The notes under the pieces: model-generated | The model's database searches: none | What the model was told of the DNA's origin: nothing | Seen by the model: the letters and a program-made list of their open reading frames with translations, nothing else | In this document: one piece after another, positions 37,089-48,108 of the stretch | How the letters are laid out: each line of letters starts with the position of its first letter | How positions within the stretch are numbered: position 1 is the first letter of the stretch | Source: Paeniglutamicibacter cryotolerans | GTDB taxonomy: Bacteria > Actinomycetota > Actinomycetes > Actinomycetales > Micrococcaceae | DNA length: 64,000 nucleotides | Direction: 5' to 3' | Assembly (NCBI RefSeq): GCF_014190875.1 | Contig: NZ_JACHVS010000002.1 | Span: forward strand, 372,001-436,000 | Translations under genes and position numbers: made by a program

Positions 37089-37982
37089 ATGAGTACCGAC
37101 TTGTCACCCGTGAAACCGCCCGAGACCGAACTGCTGATCATCACCGGAATGTCCGGCGCCGGACGTACCACTGCGGCGCATGCGCTCGAGGACCACGGGT
37201 GGTACGTCGTGGAGAATCTGCCCCCGGCGCTGCTGGGCATGCTCACCGAGCTGGTTTCGCGCACGGCGGGTTCCATCCCGAAGCTCGCCGTGGTCATGGA
37301 CGTGCGCTCCAAGTCCTTCTTCCCGCAGCTGCGCGAATCGCTCGCCGCACTCACGGCCGCCGGCGTGCTTTTCCGGGTGTTGTTCCTGGAGGCCGGCGAT
37401 GACCTGCTGGTCCGCCGCTTCGAACAGGGTCGCCGCCCGCACCCGCTGCAGGGCTCTGGGCGGATCCTGGACGGCATCAGCACCGAACGCGAGGTGCTGC
37501 ACGAGCTGAAGGAAGCAGCCGAAATCGTCGTGGACACCACCGACATGTCGGTCCACGACCTGAACCGCGCGATCACCGAGCTATTCTCCGAATCCGGGCC
37601 GATAGTGCTGCGCCTGAACGTGATGAGCTTCGGATTCAAATACGGGCTGCCGACCGATGCCAACTACGTGGCCGACGTGCGCTTCATCCCGAACCCGCAC
37701 TGGGTCCCGGAACTGCGCCCGCACACCGGCCTCGAGCGTGAGGTCAGCGACTACGTGCTCGGGGCAACCGGGGCCCAGGAGTTCATCTCCCGCTATATCA
37801 GTGCCCTGGAACCGGTCTTCGAGGGCTACCGCCGCGAAAACAAGCACTACGCCACCATCGCCGTGGGCTGCACCGGGGGCAAACACCGCTCGGTGGCCAC
37901 TGCAGTGGAAATCGGGCACCGGCTGAGTCAGCTGCCCAATGTCACGGTGTCTGTCACGCACCGCGACCTGGGCCGCGAGTAA
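37089..37982 (+). CDS. rapZ: RapZ/YvcJ family nucleotide-binding protein
   Basis: This encodes 297 residues. The N-terminal P-loop GMSGAGRT (residues 20-27) and the Walker B-like [11 protein letters not shown] are followed by the C-terminal domain with [13 protein letters not shown], a signature of the family. In E. coli RapZ controls amino-sugar synthesis through small RNAs; in Gram-positives YvcJ binds nucleotides and its target is less clear. ATG 37089 is favoured over the upstream in-frame starts because of the -10 hexamer. yvcK follows after 11 bases with its own AAGGGG ribosome site. Confidence 0.92.
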   Translation: MSTDLSPVKPPETELLIITGMSGAGRTTAAHALEDHGWYVVENLPPALLGMLTELVSRTAGSIPKLAVVMDVRSKSFFPQLRESLAALTAAGVLFRVLFLEAGDDLLVRRFEQGRRPHPLQGSGRILDGISTEREVLHELKEAAEIVVDTTDMSVHDLNRAITELFSESGPIVLRLNVMSFGFKYGLPTDANYVADVRFIPNPHWVPELRPHTGLEREVSDYVLGATGAQEFISRYISALEPVFEGYRRENKHYATIAVGCTGGKHRSVATAVEIGHRLSQLPNVTVSVTHRDLGRE

Positions 37983-37993
37983 GGGGCGGCGCG

Positions 37994-39028
37994 GTGTACC
38001 TCACCGGCCCGATGCCGATCCTTCCTCCGCTCTCCGGCCGGGACGATGCACCCGTCCGCGTGGTCGCGCTGGGCGGCGGACACGGCCTCTCGGCCTCGCT
38101 CTCGGCCCTGCGCCGGCTCACCTCCGAGATCACGGCTGTCGTGACCGTCGCTGATGACGGCGGTTCCTCCGGCAAGCTGCGCGATGAGCTCGACGTGCTG
38201 CCGCCGGGTGACCTGCGGATGGCCTTGGCCGCCCTGTGCGACGACACCGACTGGGGGAGGACCTGGCGCGATGTCATGCAGCATCGGTTCTCCTCGAAGC
38301 CCGAGTCGGCCGGTTCGCTTGACCAACACGCCGTGGGCAACCTACTGATCGTCGCGCTCTGGGAACTGCTCCAGGATCCCGTGGCCGGGCTGCGTTGGGC
38401 CGGGGCGCTGCTGGGGGCCCGCGGCCAGGTACTGCCGATGTCCACCGTTCCGCTGACCATCTCGGGGGACGTGCTGGAGGAGGGGGCCAACGGTGAACTG
38501 GTCAGGCGCAGGATCCGCGGCCAGGCGTCCCTGGCTAGTGCCGGTTCCAGCGCCCTGGTGGCAAATGTCTCCTTGGAGCCGAGAAACGCGCCGGCGTGCG
38601 CCGAGGCCCTGGAGGCCATCGAGCTGGCCGATTGGGTAGTGCTGGGACCGGGCTCCTGGTACACCTCGGTGCTGCCGCACCTGCTGCTGCCCGAAATGCG
38701 CCACGCCCTGGAAACCACCCCTGCCCGCCGCCTGCTGACCATGAACTTGGCCACCGAGACGAACGAGACGGCGGGGCTCGATGCGGCAGCTCACCTCGAG
38801 GTGATCGCACGCTACGCCCCGGACCTGCGCCTCGATGCGATTCTGGCCGATCCGGACACCGTCGGAGACCTCCGGCGTTTCGAGGCGGCAGCCGCCCGGC
38901 TCGGCGCCCGGTGCTTTTTCGGTAGAGTAGGGGTTGGTACCGGCCGCGCAGTGCATGATCCGTTGCGCCTCGCCGCTGCCTATCACGACGTCTTCACGAC
39001 GTACGATTCAGACGAGCCCAGCAGTTAG
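37994..39028 (+). CDS. yvcK: YvcK/CofD-like gluconeogenesis factor
   Basis: This encodes 344 residues of the YvcK family, which binds UDP-sugars and is needed for growth on gluconeogenic substrates and for correct cell-wall synthesis in Bacillus and mycobacteria (CuvA). The N-terminal [17 protein letters not shown] and the [16 protein letters not shown] motif are typical, as are [15 protein letters not shown] (near residue 215) and [12 protein letters not shown] 37994 is preceded by AAGGGG seven bases away. It lies between rapZ and whiA, as in most actinobacteria. Confidence 0.93.
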   Translation: MYLTGPMPILPPLSGRDDAPVRVVALGGGHGLSASLSALRRLTSEITAVVTVADDGGSSGKLRDELDVLPPGDLRMALAALCDDTDWGRTWRDVMQHRFSSKPESAGSLDQHAVGNLLIVALWELLQDPVAGLRWAGALLGARGQVLPMSTVPLTISGDVLEEGANGELVRRRIRGQASLASAGSSALVANVSLEPRNAPACAEALEAIELADWVVLGPGSWYTSVLPHLLLPEMRHALETTPARRLLTMNLATETNETAGLDAAAHLEVIARYAPDLRLDAILADPDTVGDLRRFEAAAARLGARCFFGRVGVGTGRAVHDPLRLAAAYHDVFTTYDSDEPSS

Positions 39029-39038
39029 GAAACATTCC

Positions 39039-40019
39039 ATGGCACTGACGGCTTCCGTCAAGGATGAGCTGTCCCGGCTCGAAATCCGGAAATCCTCGGA
39101 GCGCAAGGCCGAAGTCTCGACGATGCTTCGCTTCGCTGGAGGCCTGCACATCATCTCCGGGCGCATCGTCATCGAGGCCGAGGTTGACCTGGCCTCCACC
39201 GCCCGGCGCCTGCGGGCCGCCATCGCCGAGGTCTACGGACACACGGCCGAAATCATTGTCGTCTCCGGCGGGGGACTGCGCCGCGGCAACCGCTACGTGG
39301 TCCGCGTCGTGCGCGAGGGCGAGGCCCTGGCCCGGCAGACGGGCCTGCTGGACGGGCGCGGCCGCCCGGTCCGGGGGTTGCCCTCGGTCATCGTCAACGG
39401 CTCCACGGCAGATGCCGAAGCCGTCTGGCGCGGGGCCTTCCTCGCCCACGGTTCGCTCACCGAGCCCGGGCGCTCCTCGGCGCTGGAAATCACCTGTCCC
39501 GGACCGGAGTCGGCGCTCGCGCTGGTCGGCGCGGCGCGCCGCCTGGGCCTGGTCGCCAAGGCACGCGACGTGCGTGGTGTGGACCGGGTGGTGATCCGCG
39601 ATGGCGATTCGATTGCCGTACTGCTCACCCGCATGGGCGCCCACGACGCGCTCATGGTCTGGGAGGAGCGGCGGATGCGCAAGGAAGTCCGGGCCACGGC
39701 GAACCGCCTGGCCAACTTCGACGACGCCAACCTGCGCCGCTCGGCCCAGGCGGCCGTTGCCGCCGGAGCCCGGGTGGAGCGTGCCCTGGAAATCCTCGGC
39801 GACGATGTTCCCGAGCACCTGAAATACGCCGGGGCGTTGCGCGTGGCCCACAAGCAGGCCTCGCTGGACGAGCTCGGTCGCATCGCCGACCCGGCCATGA
39901 CCAAGGATGCGATTGCCGGCCGGATCCGTCGTTTGCTCGCCATGGCCGATAAACGCGCTGGTGAACTTGGCATCCCAGGCACCGAGGCGAGCGTTACCGC
40001 GGATATGCTGGATAACTGA
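39039..40019 (+). CDS. whiA: Sporulation/cell-division regulator WhiA
   Basis: This encodes 326 residues, the usual length. The N-terminal two-thirds resemble a LAGLIDADG homing endonuclease fold without the catalytic acids ([19 protein letters not shown] ... [17 protein letters not shown]). The C-terminal part is a helix-turn-helix DNA-binding domain ([20 protein letters not shown], then [18 protein letters not shown]). WhiA works with WhiB-type proteins to switch on cell-division genes in Streptomyces and is widespread in Gram-positives. ATG 39039 has AGGA eight bases upstream. Confidence 0.95.
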   Translation: MALTASVKDELSRLEIRKSSERKAEVSTMLRFAGGLHIISGRIVIEAEVDLASTARRLRAAIAEVYGHTAEIIVVSGGGLRRGNRYVVRVVREGEALARQTGLLDGRGRPVRGLPSVIVNGSTADAEAVWRGAFLAHGSLTEPGRSSALEITCPGPESALALVGAARRLGLVAKARDVRGVDRVVIRDGDSIAVLLTRMGAHDALMVWEERRMRKEVRATANRLANFDDANLRRSAQAAVAAGARVERALEILGDDVPEHLKYAGALRVAHKQASLDELGRIADPAMTKDAIAGRIRRLLAMADKRAGELGIPGTEASVTADMLDN

Positions 40020-40117
40020 TCCACGTCCGGCATCGAACAGGCTTCCGTGCTGTTGGCGCGGATCTGTAGTACACCAGTAGAAGCGCCCCCAACGGCGCAT
40101 GACGAAAGAGGATAACG

Positions 40118-40747
40118 ATGGCTGTTTATACCCTTCCGGAGCTGCAGTACGATTACGCGGCCCTGGAACCGAATATTTCGGCGCGGATCATGGAGCTGCA
40201 CCATTCCAAGCACCATGCGGCGTATGTGGCCGGGGCGAATGCTGCTCTGGAGCAGTTGGCTGAGGCGCGGGCCAAGGGTGAGTTCGGGAATGTTCCGAAG
40301 TTGTCCAAGGATTTGGCGTTCCATCTGGGTGGTCATACTAACCACTCGATTTTCTGGTCGAATTTGTCGCCTGAGGGTGGGGATAAGCCGGTGGGTGAGT
40401 TGGCTGCGGCGATTGATGATGCGTTTGGTTCGTTTGATGCGTTCCGTGCGCATTTCACGGCCGCGGCGATGAGCCTGCAGGGTTCGGGGTGGGCGTTGTT
40501 GGCGTTTGAGGGGTTGGGTGGCCAGTTGGTCATTGAGCAGCTGTATGACCAGCAGGGCAATGTGCCGGTGGCGAGTACCCCGTTGTTGATGTTGGACATG
40601 TGGGAGCATGCGTTCTATTTGGACTATGTGAATGTGAAGGCCGATTACGTGAAGGCTTTTTGGAACATCGTGAATTGGGCTGATGTGTCGGCTCGTTTCG
40701 AGGCGGCGCGTGCCGGTGCGCGGTCGTTGGTTGTTCCGGGTAGGTAA
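40118..40747 (+). CDS. sodA: Superoxide dismutase, Mn/Fe type
   Basis: This encodes 209 residues that detoxify superoxide. Metal ligands are visible: His in [13 protein letters not shown] (near residue 28), His in [12 protein letters not shown], and Asp and His in [13 protein letters not shown] (near 168). The residues around GGHTNH and GSGWALL favour manganese, which fits the Mn exporter and riboswitch elsewhere in the window. The codon use is odd: third positions are mostly G or T (GCG, TTG, GGT, GAT), whereas all neighbours prefer C or G. A transcriptional unit of its own, it ends at a strong terminator. The ribosome site AAGAGG is seven to nine bases before the ATG. Confidence 0.95.
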   Translation: MAVYTLPELQYDYAALEPNISARIMELHHSKHHAAYVAGANAALEQLAEARAKGEFGNVPKLSKDLAFHLGGHTNHSIFWSNLSPEGGDKPVGELAAAIDDAFGSFDAFRAHFTAAAMSLQGSGWALLAFEGLGGQLVIEQLYDQQGNVPVASTPLLMLDMWEHAFYLDYVNVKADYVKAFWNIVNWADVSARFEAARAGARSLVVPGR

Positions 40748-40762
40748 CACCAGCCCGACGAC

Positions 40763-40811
40763 AAAGGGGCGCGACCCCGGATCCATGGCGGATCCGGGGT
40801 CGCGCCCCTTT
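40763..40811 (+). terminator. Strong terminator after sodA
   Basis: Perfect 22-bp stem (40763-40784 with 40790-40811), five-base loop, ending in CCCCTTT. It begins 15 bases after the sodA stop. Confidence 0.85.
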
Positions 40812-40871
40812 GCCATCTGCCCGCAGGCGGCCGTCAGGGTAAGTTTTCTCACGTTTGGGCGGTGAATGAAG

Positions 40872-42077
<1,206 letters not shown>

Positions 42078-42089
42078 CGGCGCATCCGA

Positions 42090-42095
42090 TAGCCT
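42090..42095 (+). promoter_or_regulatory. Possible internal leaderless promoter of pgk
   Basis: TAGCCT lies seven bases before the pgk ATG in the 25-base gap between gap and pgk. A Shine-Dalgarno sequence is absent there. Confidence 0.4.
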
Positions 42096-42102
42096 AGAGA
42101 CT

Positions 42103-43338
42103 ATGACTTCCCAGACTCTTGACGATTTGATCGCCGACGGTGTCCGCGGGCGGCACGTTCTGGTCCGCAGCGACCTGAACGTGCCGCTGGACGGCACTGT
42201 CGTCACCGACGATGGACGCGTGCGTGCCTCCCTTCCGGTGGTGCAGAAGCTGGTCGAGGCCGGTGCCCGCGTCATCGTAATGGCCCATCTCGGCCGTCCC
42301 AACGGCGCCCCCGAGGCCAAGTACTCGATCCGCCCCGCCGCGGACGTGCTGCGCACCCTCAGCGGGCTGCCCGTGGTGGTTGCAGGGGACGTGGTGGGCG
42401 AATCGGCCCACGCGTTGGCGGCCGCTCTGGGCGACGGCGAGGTGCTCATCCTGGAGAACGTGCGCTTTGACGCCCGCGAAACCTCCAAGGCCGCCACCGA
42501 GCGCGCCGAACTGGCCGCCGAGCTGAAGTCCCTGACCGGGGACAACGGCGCCTACGTGAACGATGCCTTCGGTGCGGTTCACCGCCGCCATGCCTCGGTC
42601 TATGACATCGCGGCCCTGCTGCCGGCCTACCAGGGCGACCTGGTAGCCACTGAGGTGCGCGTGCTCAAGACGCTCACCGACGCGCCCAAGCGCCCCTATG
42701 TGGTGGTGCTGGGTGGTTCCAAGGTCTCGGACAAGCTCGCCGTGATCGAGAACCTGCTCGGCCGCGCCGACCACCTGCTGATTGGCGGCGGCATGGCCTT
42801 CACCTTCCTCAAGGCCCAGGGCCACGGGGTCGGTGCGAGCCTGCTCGAGGAAGACCAGCTGGAAACCTGCCGCGGGTACCTTACCCGTGCCAAGGAAGAG
42901 GGCTGCGACATCGTGCTGCCCACCGACTTCGTCGTCGCCGAGCGCTTCGGTGCGGATGCCGCGCACGAGGTGCTGGCCGCCGAGAACCTCGAGGGCGGGA
43001 GCTTCGGCGCGACCGGGCTCGGCCTGGACATCGGCCCGGTCTCCGGTGACAATTTTGCCAGCTACATCCGCAGCGCCAACACGGTGTTCTGGAATGGCCC
43101 GATGGGTGTCTTTGAAATGGAGGCGTTCTCCGGCGGCACCCGTGCCGTGGCTGGCGCGCTGGCTGAATCCGAGGCATTCTCGGTGGTCGGCGGCGGCGAT
43201 TCGGCCGCGGCCGTCCGCACGCTGGGCTTCCATGACGACGATTTCGGCCATATCTCCACCGGCGGCGGTGCCAGCCTCGAATACCTCGAGGGCAAGGAAC
43301 TGCCCGGCCTCACAGCACTTGAAGGAGTAGCCAAGTGA
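42103..43338 (+). CDS. pgk: Phosphoglycerate kinase
   Basis: This encodes 411 residues, the usual length, and produces ATP in lower glycolysis. The N-terminal substrate-binding motif [12 protein letters not shown] (residues ~17-28), the hinge [19 protein letters not shown] (near 204), and the nucleotide-binding [14 protein letters not shown] (near 328) with [12 protein letters not shown] are all present. The stop overlaps the GTG start of tpiA (GTGA). Confidence 0.97.
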   Translation: MTSQTLDDLIADGVRGRHVLVRSDLNVPLDGTVVTDDGRVRASLPVVQKLVEAGARVIVMAHLGRPNGAPEAKYSIRPAADVLRTLSGLPVVVAGDVVGESAHALAAALGDGEVLILENVRFDARETSKAATERAELAAELKSLTGDNGAYVNDAFGAVHRRHASVYDIAALLPAYQGDLVATEVRVLKTLTDAPKRPYVVVLGGSKVSDKLAVIENLLGRADHLLIGGGMAFTFLKAQGHGVGASLLEEDQLETCRGYLTRAKEEGCDIVLPTDFVVAERFGADAAHEVLAAENLEGGSFGATGLGLDIGPVSGDNFASYIRSANTVFWNGPMGVFEMEAFSGGTRAVAGALAESEAFSVVGGGDSAAAVRTLGFHDDDFGHISTGGGASLEYLEGKELPGLTALEGVAK

Positions 43339-44159
43339 CCACCTCCACCAACGGCAAGTTCGACCGGACGCCGCTGATCGCGGGCAACTGGAAGATGAAC
43401 ATGGACCACGTCCAGGGCATCACGCTGCTGCAGAAGCTCGCGTGGACGCTGGCCGACGCCAACCACGACTTCGACCGGGTCGAAGTTGCGGTCTTCCCGC
43501 CGTTCACCGACCTGCGCGGCGTGCAGACGCTGGTGGCCGGAGACGACTTGCCCGTCGTCTACGGGGCACAGGACCTGTCCCCGCACGACTCGGGCGCCTA
43601 CACCGGCGACATCTCGGGACAGTTCCTTTCCCGGCTCGGCTGCCGCTACGTGCTGGTCGGCCACAGTGAACGCCGCGCCATCCACGGCGAGAGCGACGCG
43701 CTGCTGGCCACCAAGGTCGCAGCTGCGCTGCGCCACTGCCTGGTGCCGGTGTTGTGCGTGGGCGAGGCGCTGGAGATTCGCCAGGCGGGCAGCCACGTCG
43801 AGCACACGCTGGAGCAGCTGCGTGGTTCGCTGGCCGGTGTCACGGCCGAGCAGGCGGCTTCGCTGGTCATCGCGTACGAACCGGTCTGGGCCATCGGCAC
43901 GGGCGAGGTTGCCGGGCCCGCCGACGCGCAGGAAATGTGTGCGGCGATCCGCAACGAGCTCTCCGAACTCTACGATACTGCCACCGCTGCGAGGACCCGG
44001 CTGCTTTATGGCGGTTCCGTTAAAGCGTCAAATGCCGCGCAAATCCTGCGGGAACGCGACGTCGACGGCGTGTTGGTCGGTGGCGCGAGCTTGGACGTTG
44101 CCGAATTTGCTAATATTGTAAGGTTCGAGCACCATCTGGTGACGGATACTCCGGCGTAA
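43335..44159 (+). CDS. tpiA: Triose-phosphate isomerase
   Basis: This encodes 274 residues that interconvert DHAP and glyceraldehyde 3-phosphate. The catalytic Lys is in [10 protein letters not shown] (near residue 20), the His in VGHSERR (near 109), and the Glu in [13 protein letters not shown] (near 182). The phosphate-binding [13 protein letters not shown] and VLVGGASLD finish the barrel. The N-terminal ten residues are a polar extension common in actinobacteria. The GTG overlaps the pgk stop by four bases. Confidence 0.97.
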   Translation: MTTSTNGKFDRTPLIAGNWKMNMDHVQGITLLQKLAWTLADANHDFDRVEVAVFPPFTDLRGVQTLVAGDDLPVVYGAQDLSPHDSGAYTGDISGQFLSRLGCRYVLVGHSERRAIHGESDALLATKVAAALRHCLVPVLCVGEALEIRQAGSHVEHTLEQLRGSLAGVTAEQAASLVIAYEPVWAIGTGEVAGPADAQEMCAAIRNELSELYDTATAARTRLLYGGSVKASNAAQILRERDVDGVLVGGASLDVAEFANIVRFEHHLVTDTPA

Positions 44160-44186
44160 GGCACGCCAGCTGATTGAAGGGCCGTT

Positions 44187-44438
44187 GTGGAAACCATCAA
44201 GATCGTTTTGCAGATCCTCCTGGGGCTGACCAGCTTGTTGCTGACGCTTCTCATCCTTTTGCACAAGGGTCGCGGCGGTGGCATGTCCGACATGTTCGGC
44301 GGCGGCATGTCCTCCAGTTTGGGCTCCTCGGGCGTTGCCGAGCGCAACCTGAACCGGATCACCATCATTTTGGGCCTGGTCTGGGCCGCGGTGATCATCG
44401 GACTGGGTCTGGTCATGCGTTTCGGAGCCGAGGCCTAG
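44187..44438 (+). CDS. secG: Preprotein translocase subunit SecG
   Basis: This encodes 83 residues with two membrane helices (IVLQILLGLTSLLLTLLILL and ITIILGLVWAAVIIGLGLVM) joined by a Gly/Ser-rich cytoplasmic loop beginning HKGRGGGMSDMFGGGM, the SecG signature. SecG is the accessory subunit of the SecYEG export channel. GTG 44187 is preceded by GAAGGG. Placement after tpiA is conserved widely. A terminator follows. Confidence 0.93.
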   Translation: METIKIVLQILLGLTSLLLTLLILLHKGRGGGMSDMFGGGMSSSLGSSGVAERNLNRITIILGLVWAAVIIGLGLVMRFGAEA

Positions 44439-44478
44439 CCTCCGGACGTCCGGGTCAAGCGACCCGCAGATAGAAGTG

Positions 44479-44511
44479 GAAGAGGGACGGCACCCGGTGC
44501 CGTCCCTCTTC
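44479..44511 (+). terminator. Terminator of the gap-pgk-tpiA-secG cluster
   Basis: Perfect 15-bp stem (44479-44493 with 44497-44511) and a 3-base loop, 40 bases after secG. Confidence 0.8.
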
Positions 44512-44629
44512 GCATGAGACCCTCCTGGCGGAAACCTATCCCGGGCAGTTAGCCGGGACCGGATGCGCCTCGGTCCGGTTTCCTGCCGGGCGAACCCGCG
44601 GGGCAGGGGGCACAAAGACAAAGGCCAGC

Positions 44630-44655
44630 CCGATTCCCCTTGGTGGGAAAATCGG
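44630..44655 (-). terminator. Possible terminator of the pentose-phosphate operon
   Basis: CCGATT (44630-44635) can pair with AATCGG (44650-44655), flanked by CCC/GGG inside, just past the pgl stop on the minus strand. The stem has bulges, so the call is moderate. Confidence 0.4.
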
Positions 44656-44684
44656 ACAGGCTGCGGTGCACGTCGCCGCGAACC

Positions 44685-45473
44685 TTAGATCAGTGCCGCG
44701 GCATCCCGTGCCACCAGCCACAGCGTGGCACGGGTGCCCCGGGCACCGGCCGCGGGGACGCGTTCCGGTGCGGCCCCGGAACCCAGCGCCACACCGACGG
44801 CGGGGGCCTTTTCCGGGCCGGATACCAGCAACCAGACCTGCCGGGCCGTATTGATGGTGGGGAACGTCAGTGAGACGCGCAGCGGCGGCGGTTTGGGCGA
44901 ATCGCGCACCCCAATCACCGCGGCGTCGTGCACGCTCGCGCCGGCATGGTCCGGGAATAGCGAGGCGATGTGCGAATCCGGGCCCATGCCCAGCAGTAGC
45001 ACGTCGATCACCGGGAGCGCGGCGGGGCCGGCCGCCGTGGGCACGGAAACAGTGCTGCCGGAGGTAGCGGCCTCGGCTGCCAGCTGTGCGACGTAGTCGG
45101 CCGCTGCGAGTTCCGGGGTCGCGAAGGCGTCTGAGCTGCCCATGGGATGCACCCGGCCGCGGTCCAGGCCCATGGTGTCGAGCGCCGTGAGCAGCACCTC
45201 GGCCTGCACAGCGTTGCGGTCGGTGCTGCCGTCCTGCACGAAGCGCTCGTCGCCCCACCAGATATTGACCCGCGACCAGTCCACGGCGCCCAGTGCAGGT
45301 GCCGCGGCCAGGGCGGCCAGCGTGCCGATGCCCAAGGTGCCGCCCGTGAGCACCAGGGTGCCTTCCCCGCGTTCTGCCTGCGCATCCTGCAGCGTGGTGA
45401 TGATCCGGGCAGCGGCGGCCGCCGCCACGGTGGCTGCGTCGCGGTGCACCAGCACCCGTCGATTAGCGTTCAC
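44685..45473 (-). CDS. pgl: 6-phosphogluconolactonase
   Basis: This encodes 262 residues that hydrolyse 6-phosphogluconolactone, the second oxidative step of the pentose phosphate pathway. Motifs are LVLTGGTLGIG (near residue 41), IWWGDERFVQDGSTDRN (near 71), and LLLGMGPDSHIASLFPDH (near 160). It is the last gene of the operon. Its GTG start lies 11 bases inside the end of opcA, so translation is coupled. Confidence 0.94.
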   Translation of the reverse strand: MNANRRVLVHRDAATVAAAAAARIITTLQDAQAERGEGTLVLTGGTLGIGTLAALAAAPALGAVDWSRVNIWWGDERFVQDGSTDRNAVQAEVLLTALDTMGLDRGRVHPMGSSDAFATPELAAADYVAQLAAEAATSGSTVSVPTAAGPAALPVIDVLLLGMGPDSHIASLFPDHAGASVHDAAVIGVRDSPKPPPLRVSLTFPTINTARQVWLLVSGPEKAPAVGVALGSGAAPERVPAAGARGTRATLWLVARDAAALI

Positions 45474-46404
45474 TGGGGCGGATGCTCCTTAGGTTGGTGT
45501 GCTTGAGGCCCTCGCGCATGACCTCGCCGAAGACCTCGTCCGGATCCAGCCGGCGCATCTCCTCGGCGAGGCAGTCGGCGACGGCGCGCTGCGGCAGCGA
45601 GATCCGCTGCACCGCCTGCCCGGGCTGGTAGAGCTCGGCCACCTCTCCGGGCGGGCGCGAGAGCTCCACGTCGCCATCGGCGCGCGTGAAGCGCACCGAG
45701 CGCAGCCCGCTCCCGTCGGGGGCCGAGGCGATAGTGACCGGCTGGTCCAGGCACAGGGTCAGCCAGGCCGCCAGAAGCACCGTGCTGGGGGAGTCCGGGG
45801 CACCGGTGACGGTGACCGCGGTGACCTCCGCGGGGTCCAGCTGGTCGAAGACCGATGCCAGCTGCCCGCGCCACAGCGTCAGCCGGGTCCAGGCCAGGTC
45901 GGTATCGCCAGGTGCGTGGTGTGCCGCGATGCGGAACAGCGCCTTGCGCGGGTCCGCCTCGGCGGCCGAATCGGTGATCCGGCGGTGCGCGATCCGGCCC
46001 AGCGGCGTCGTCGAGGGGCTCTTGGGCACCCCGTGCGGCCACCAGGCGACGATCGGCGCGTCGGGCAGCAGCAGGGCGGCGATCATCGATTCGTCGGCCA
46101 CGTTCCCGGGTCCGGAGAGATGCATCACGATGACCTCGGAGGCCCCGGCGTCGCCGCCGACGCGGATCTGCGCGTTCAGCTTCGTGGGCCCGGTGCGCCG
46201 ACCCTCGACGACGACCAGGATCCGGCAGGGGTGCTCGCGGCTGGCCAGGTTGGCCGCCGCGATGGCGTCTTCCTCGAAGCCGGCGCGGGTGATGACCACC
46301 AGTGTGAGCACCCGCGAGAGCGCTACGACGCCGCCGGATTGGCGGATGCGCAGCAGCTCCTTGGAGATCTTGGAGGTGGTGGTGTCCTTCAGGTCAACGA
46401 TCAT
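45463..46404 (-). CDS. opcA: Glucose-6-phosphate dehydrogenase assembly protein OpcA
   Basis: This encodes 313 residues. OpcA is a partner found in cyanobacteria and actinobacteria that assembles or activates glucose-6-phosphate dehydrogenase. Recognisable stretches are RVLTLVVITRAGFEEDAI, EHPCRILVVVEG, and PDAPIVAWWPHGVP. I chose ATG 46404 because it overlaps the zwf stop in an ATGA junction. The frame is open back to 46539 inside zwf. Coupling to zwf fits the role as its partner. Confidence 0.93.
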   Translation of the reverse strand: MIVDLKDTTTSKISKELLRIRQSGGVVALSRVLTLVVITRAGFEEDAIAAANLASREHPCRILVVVEGRRTGPTKLNAQIRVGGDAGASEVIVMHLSGPGNVADESMIAALLLPDAPIVAWWPHGVPKSPSTTPLGRIAHRRITDSAAEADPRKALFRIAAHHAPGDTDLAWTRLTLWRGQLASVFDQLDPAEVTAVTVTGAPDSPSTVLLAAWLTLCLDQPVTIASAPDGSGLRSVRFTRADGDVELSRPPGEVAELYQPGQAVQRISLPQRAVADCLAEEMRRLDPDEVFGEVMREGLKHTNLRSIRPSER

Positions 46405-47969
46405 GGCCGACGCCACGTCCTTCCGTCGCGCTCGAGCAGTTCGTCCGCCGAGGCAGGGCCCCAGCTGCCCGGGGCATAGGGTTCGGGCTGTTCGGGCAGC
46501 GAGGCCCAGTACTCCTCGAAGGGATCGAGGATCTTCCATGAGAGCTCGACCTCCTCGTGTCGCGGGAAGAGCGGCGGCTCGCCCAGCAGCACGTCGAGGA
46601 TCAACCGCTCGTATGCCTCGGGGCTCGACTCGGTGAACGCGTGGCCGTAGCCGAAGTCCATGGTCACGTCGCGCACCTCCATCTGCGTGCCGGGGACCTT
46701 GGACCCGAAGCGGATGGTCGCGCCCTCGTCGGGCTGCACCCGGATCACGATGGCGTTCTGGCCGAATTCGTCGTCCTCGTGGTCGCGGAAGAGCAGGTTG
46801 GGCGCGCGCTTGAACACCACGGCGATCTCGGTGACGCGGCGGCCCAGGCGCTTGCCGGCGCGCAGGTAGAACGGGACACCGGCCCAGCGCCGGGTGTTGA
46901 TGTCGACGCGGATCGCCGCGTAGGTCTCGGTCTTGGAAGCGGGGTTGAACCCCTCCTCGTCGAGGAAGCCGGTGACCTGCTCACCGCCCTGCCACCCCGA
47001 GGCGTACTGGCCGCGGGCCGAGTGCCGGGACAGGTCCGCCGGGAGCTTCACCGCCGCCAGGACCTTCTCCTTCTCGGCGCGCAGGTGCTCGGCGTCGAAG
47101 CTGATCGGCTCCTCCATGGCGGTGAGCGCGAGCAGCTGCAGCAAGTGGTTCTGGATGACGTCGCGGGCGGCTCCCACGCCGTCGTAGTAGCCGGCCCGGC
47201 CACCGATGCCGATGTCCTCGGCCATGGTGATTTGCACGTGGTCGACGTGGTTGGAGTTCCACAGCGGTTCGAAGAGCTGGTTGGCGAAGCGCAGCGCCAG
47301 CAGGTTCTGCACCGTCTCCTTGCCCAGATAGTGGTCGATGCGGAAGACGGCGTCGGGCGGGAAGACCGATTCGACGATGGCGTTCAGCTCACGCGCGCTG
47401 GTCAGGTCGTGGCCGAAGGGCTTTTCGATGACGACGCGGGCCCAGCCGGCCTCCTCGCGCTCGTCGCGGGCCAGCCCGTGCTTGGAGAGCTGCTCGCAGA
47501 CCTGCTCGAACGAGTTCGGCGGGATGGAGAGGTAGAACGCATGGTTCCCGCGGGTGCCGCGGGTGGTTTCCAGCTCGGCGAGGGTGTCGCGGAGCTGGAT
47601 GAAGGCGTCGTCGTCGTCGAACCCGCCGGTGATGAAGCGGAAGCCGCTGGCCAGCTGTTCCCAGACCGTCTCGTTGAACGGCGTGCGGGCATTTGCCTCG
47701 ACCCAGCCGCGTGCCTCGGCGGCGAAGTCCTCATTGGACCAGCCGCGGCGGCCGAACCCGACCACGGCGAAGTTCGGTGGAAGCAGGCCGCGGTTGGCCA
47801 GGTCGTAGACGGCCGGCATGAGCTTCTTGCGGGCCAGGTCGCCGGTGATGCCGAAGAACACCAGGGCCGATGGCCCGGCGATGCGGTTCAGCCTGCGGTC
47901 GCGGCGGTCTCGCAGGGGATTGCGGGGCGTGGTTTTGCCGCGCTGGGGGAAATGGTTGGTGTCGACCAT
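46401..47969 (-). CDS. zwf: Glucose-6-phosphate 1-dehydrogenase
   Basis: This encodes 522 residues and catalyses the first oxidative step of the pentose phosphate pathway, making NADPH. The cofactor motif FFGITGDLARKKLMPAVYDL (near residue 38), the active-site RIDHYLGKETVQN (near 213), and the substrate-binding EKPFGHDL are present. A basic N-terminal extension (NPLRDRRDRRLNR) is usual in actinobacteria. A strong hairpin lies in the 139-base gap upstream, so zwf may have its own promoter or processed message. Confidence 0.97.
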   Translation of the reverse strand: MVDTNHFPQRGKTTPRNPLRDRRDRRLNRIAGPSALVFFGITGDLARKKLMPAVYDLANRGLLPPNFAVVGFGRRGWSNEDFAAEARGWVEANARTPFNETVWEQLASGFRFITGGFDDDDAFIQLRDTLAELETTRGTRGNHAFYLSIPPNSFEQVCEQLSKHGLARDEREEAGWARVVIEKPFGHDLTSARELNAIVESVFPPDAVFRIDHYLGKETVQNLLALRFANQLFEPLWNSNHVDHVQITMAEDIGIGGRAGYYDGVGAARDVIQNHLLQLLALTAMEEPISFDAEHLRAEKEKVLAAVKLPADLSRHSARGQYASGWQGGEQVTGFLDEEGFNPASKTETYAAIRVDINTRRWAGVPFYLRAGKRLGRRVTEIAVVFKRAPNLLFRDHEDDEFGQNAIVIRVQPDEGATIRFGSKVPGTQMEVRDVTMDFGYGHAFTESSPEAYERLILDVLLGEPPLFPRHEEVELSWKILDPFEEYWASLPEQPEPYAPGSWGPASADELLERDGRTWRRP

Positions 47970-48051
47970 GAAAGCCTTCAGGGTTCCTTCGGTGCCGGTT
48001 TGGGTGGAGATCTTTGCTGCTGGGGTGGTATCGGGGCGACGCAGGTGGGCC

Positions 48052-48093
48052 GGCCGGCCCCGGAACGTGCAACGGCGCGTTCCGGGGCCGGCC
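48052..48093 (-). terminator. Large hairpin between pgi and zwf
   Basis: Perfect 16-bp stem (48052-48067 with 48078-48093), 10-base loop, starting 16 bases after the pgi stop on the minus strand. No U-tract. It could partly terminate or mark an RNA processing site within the operon. Confidence 0.65.
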
Positions 48094-48108
48094 TCGAGCG
48101 CCTGCTTG

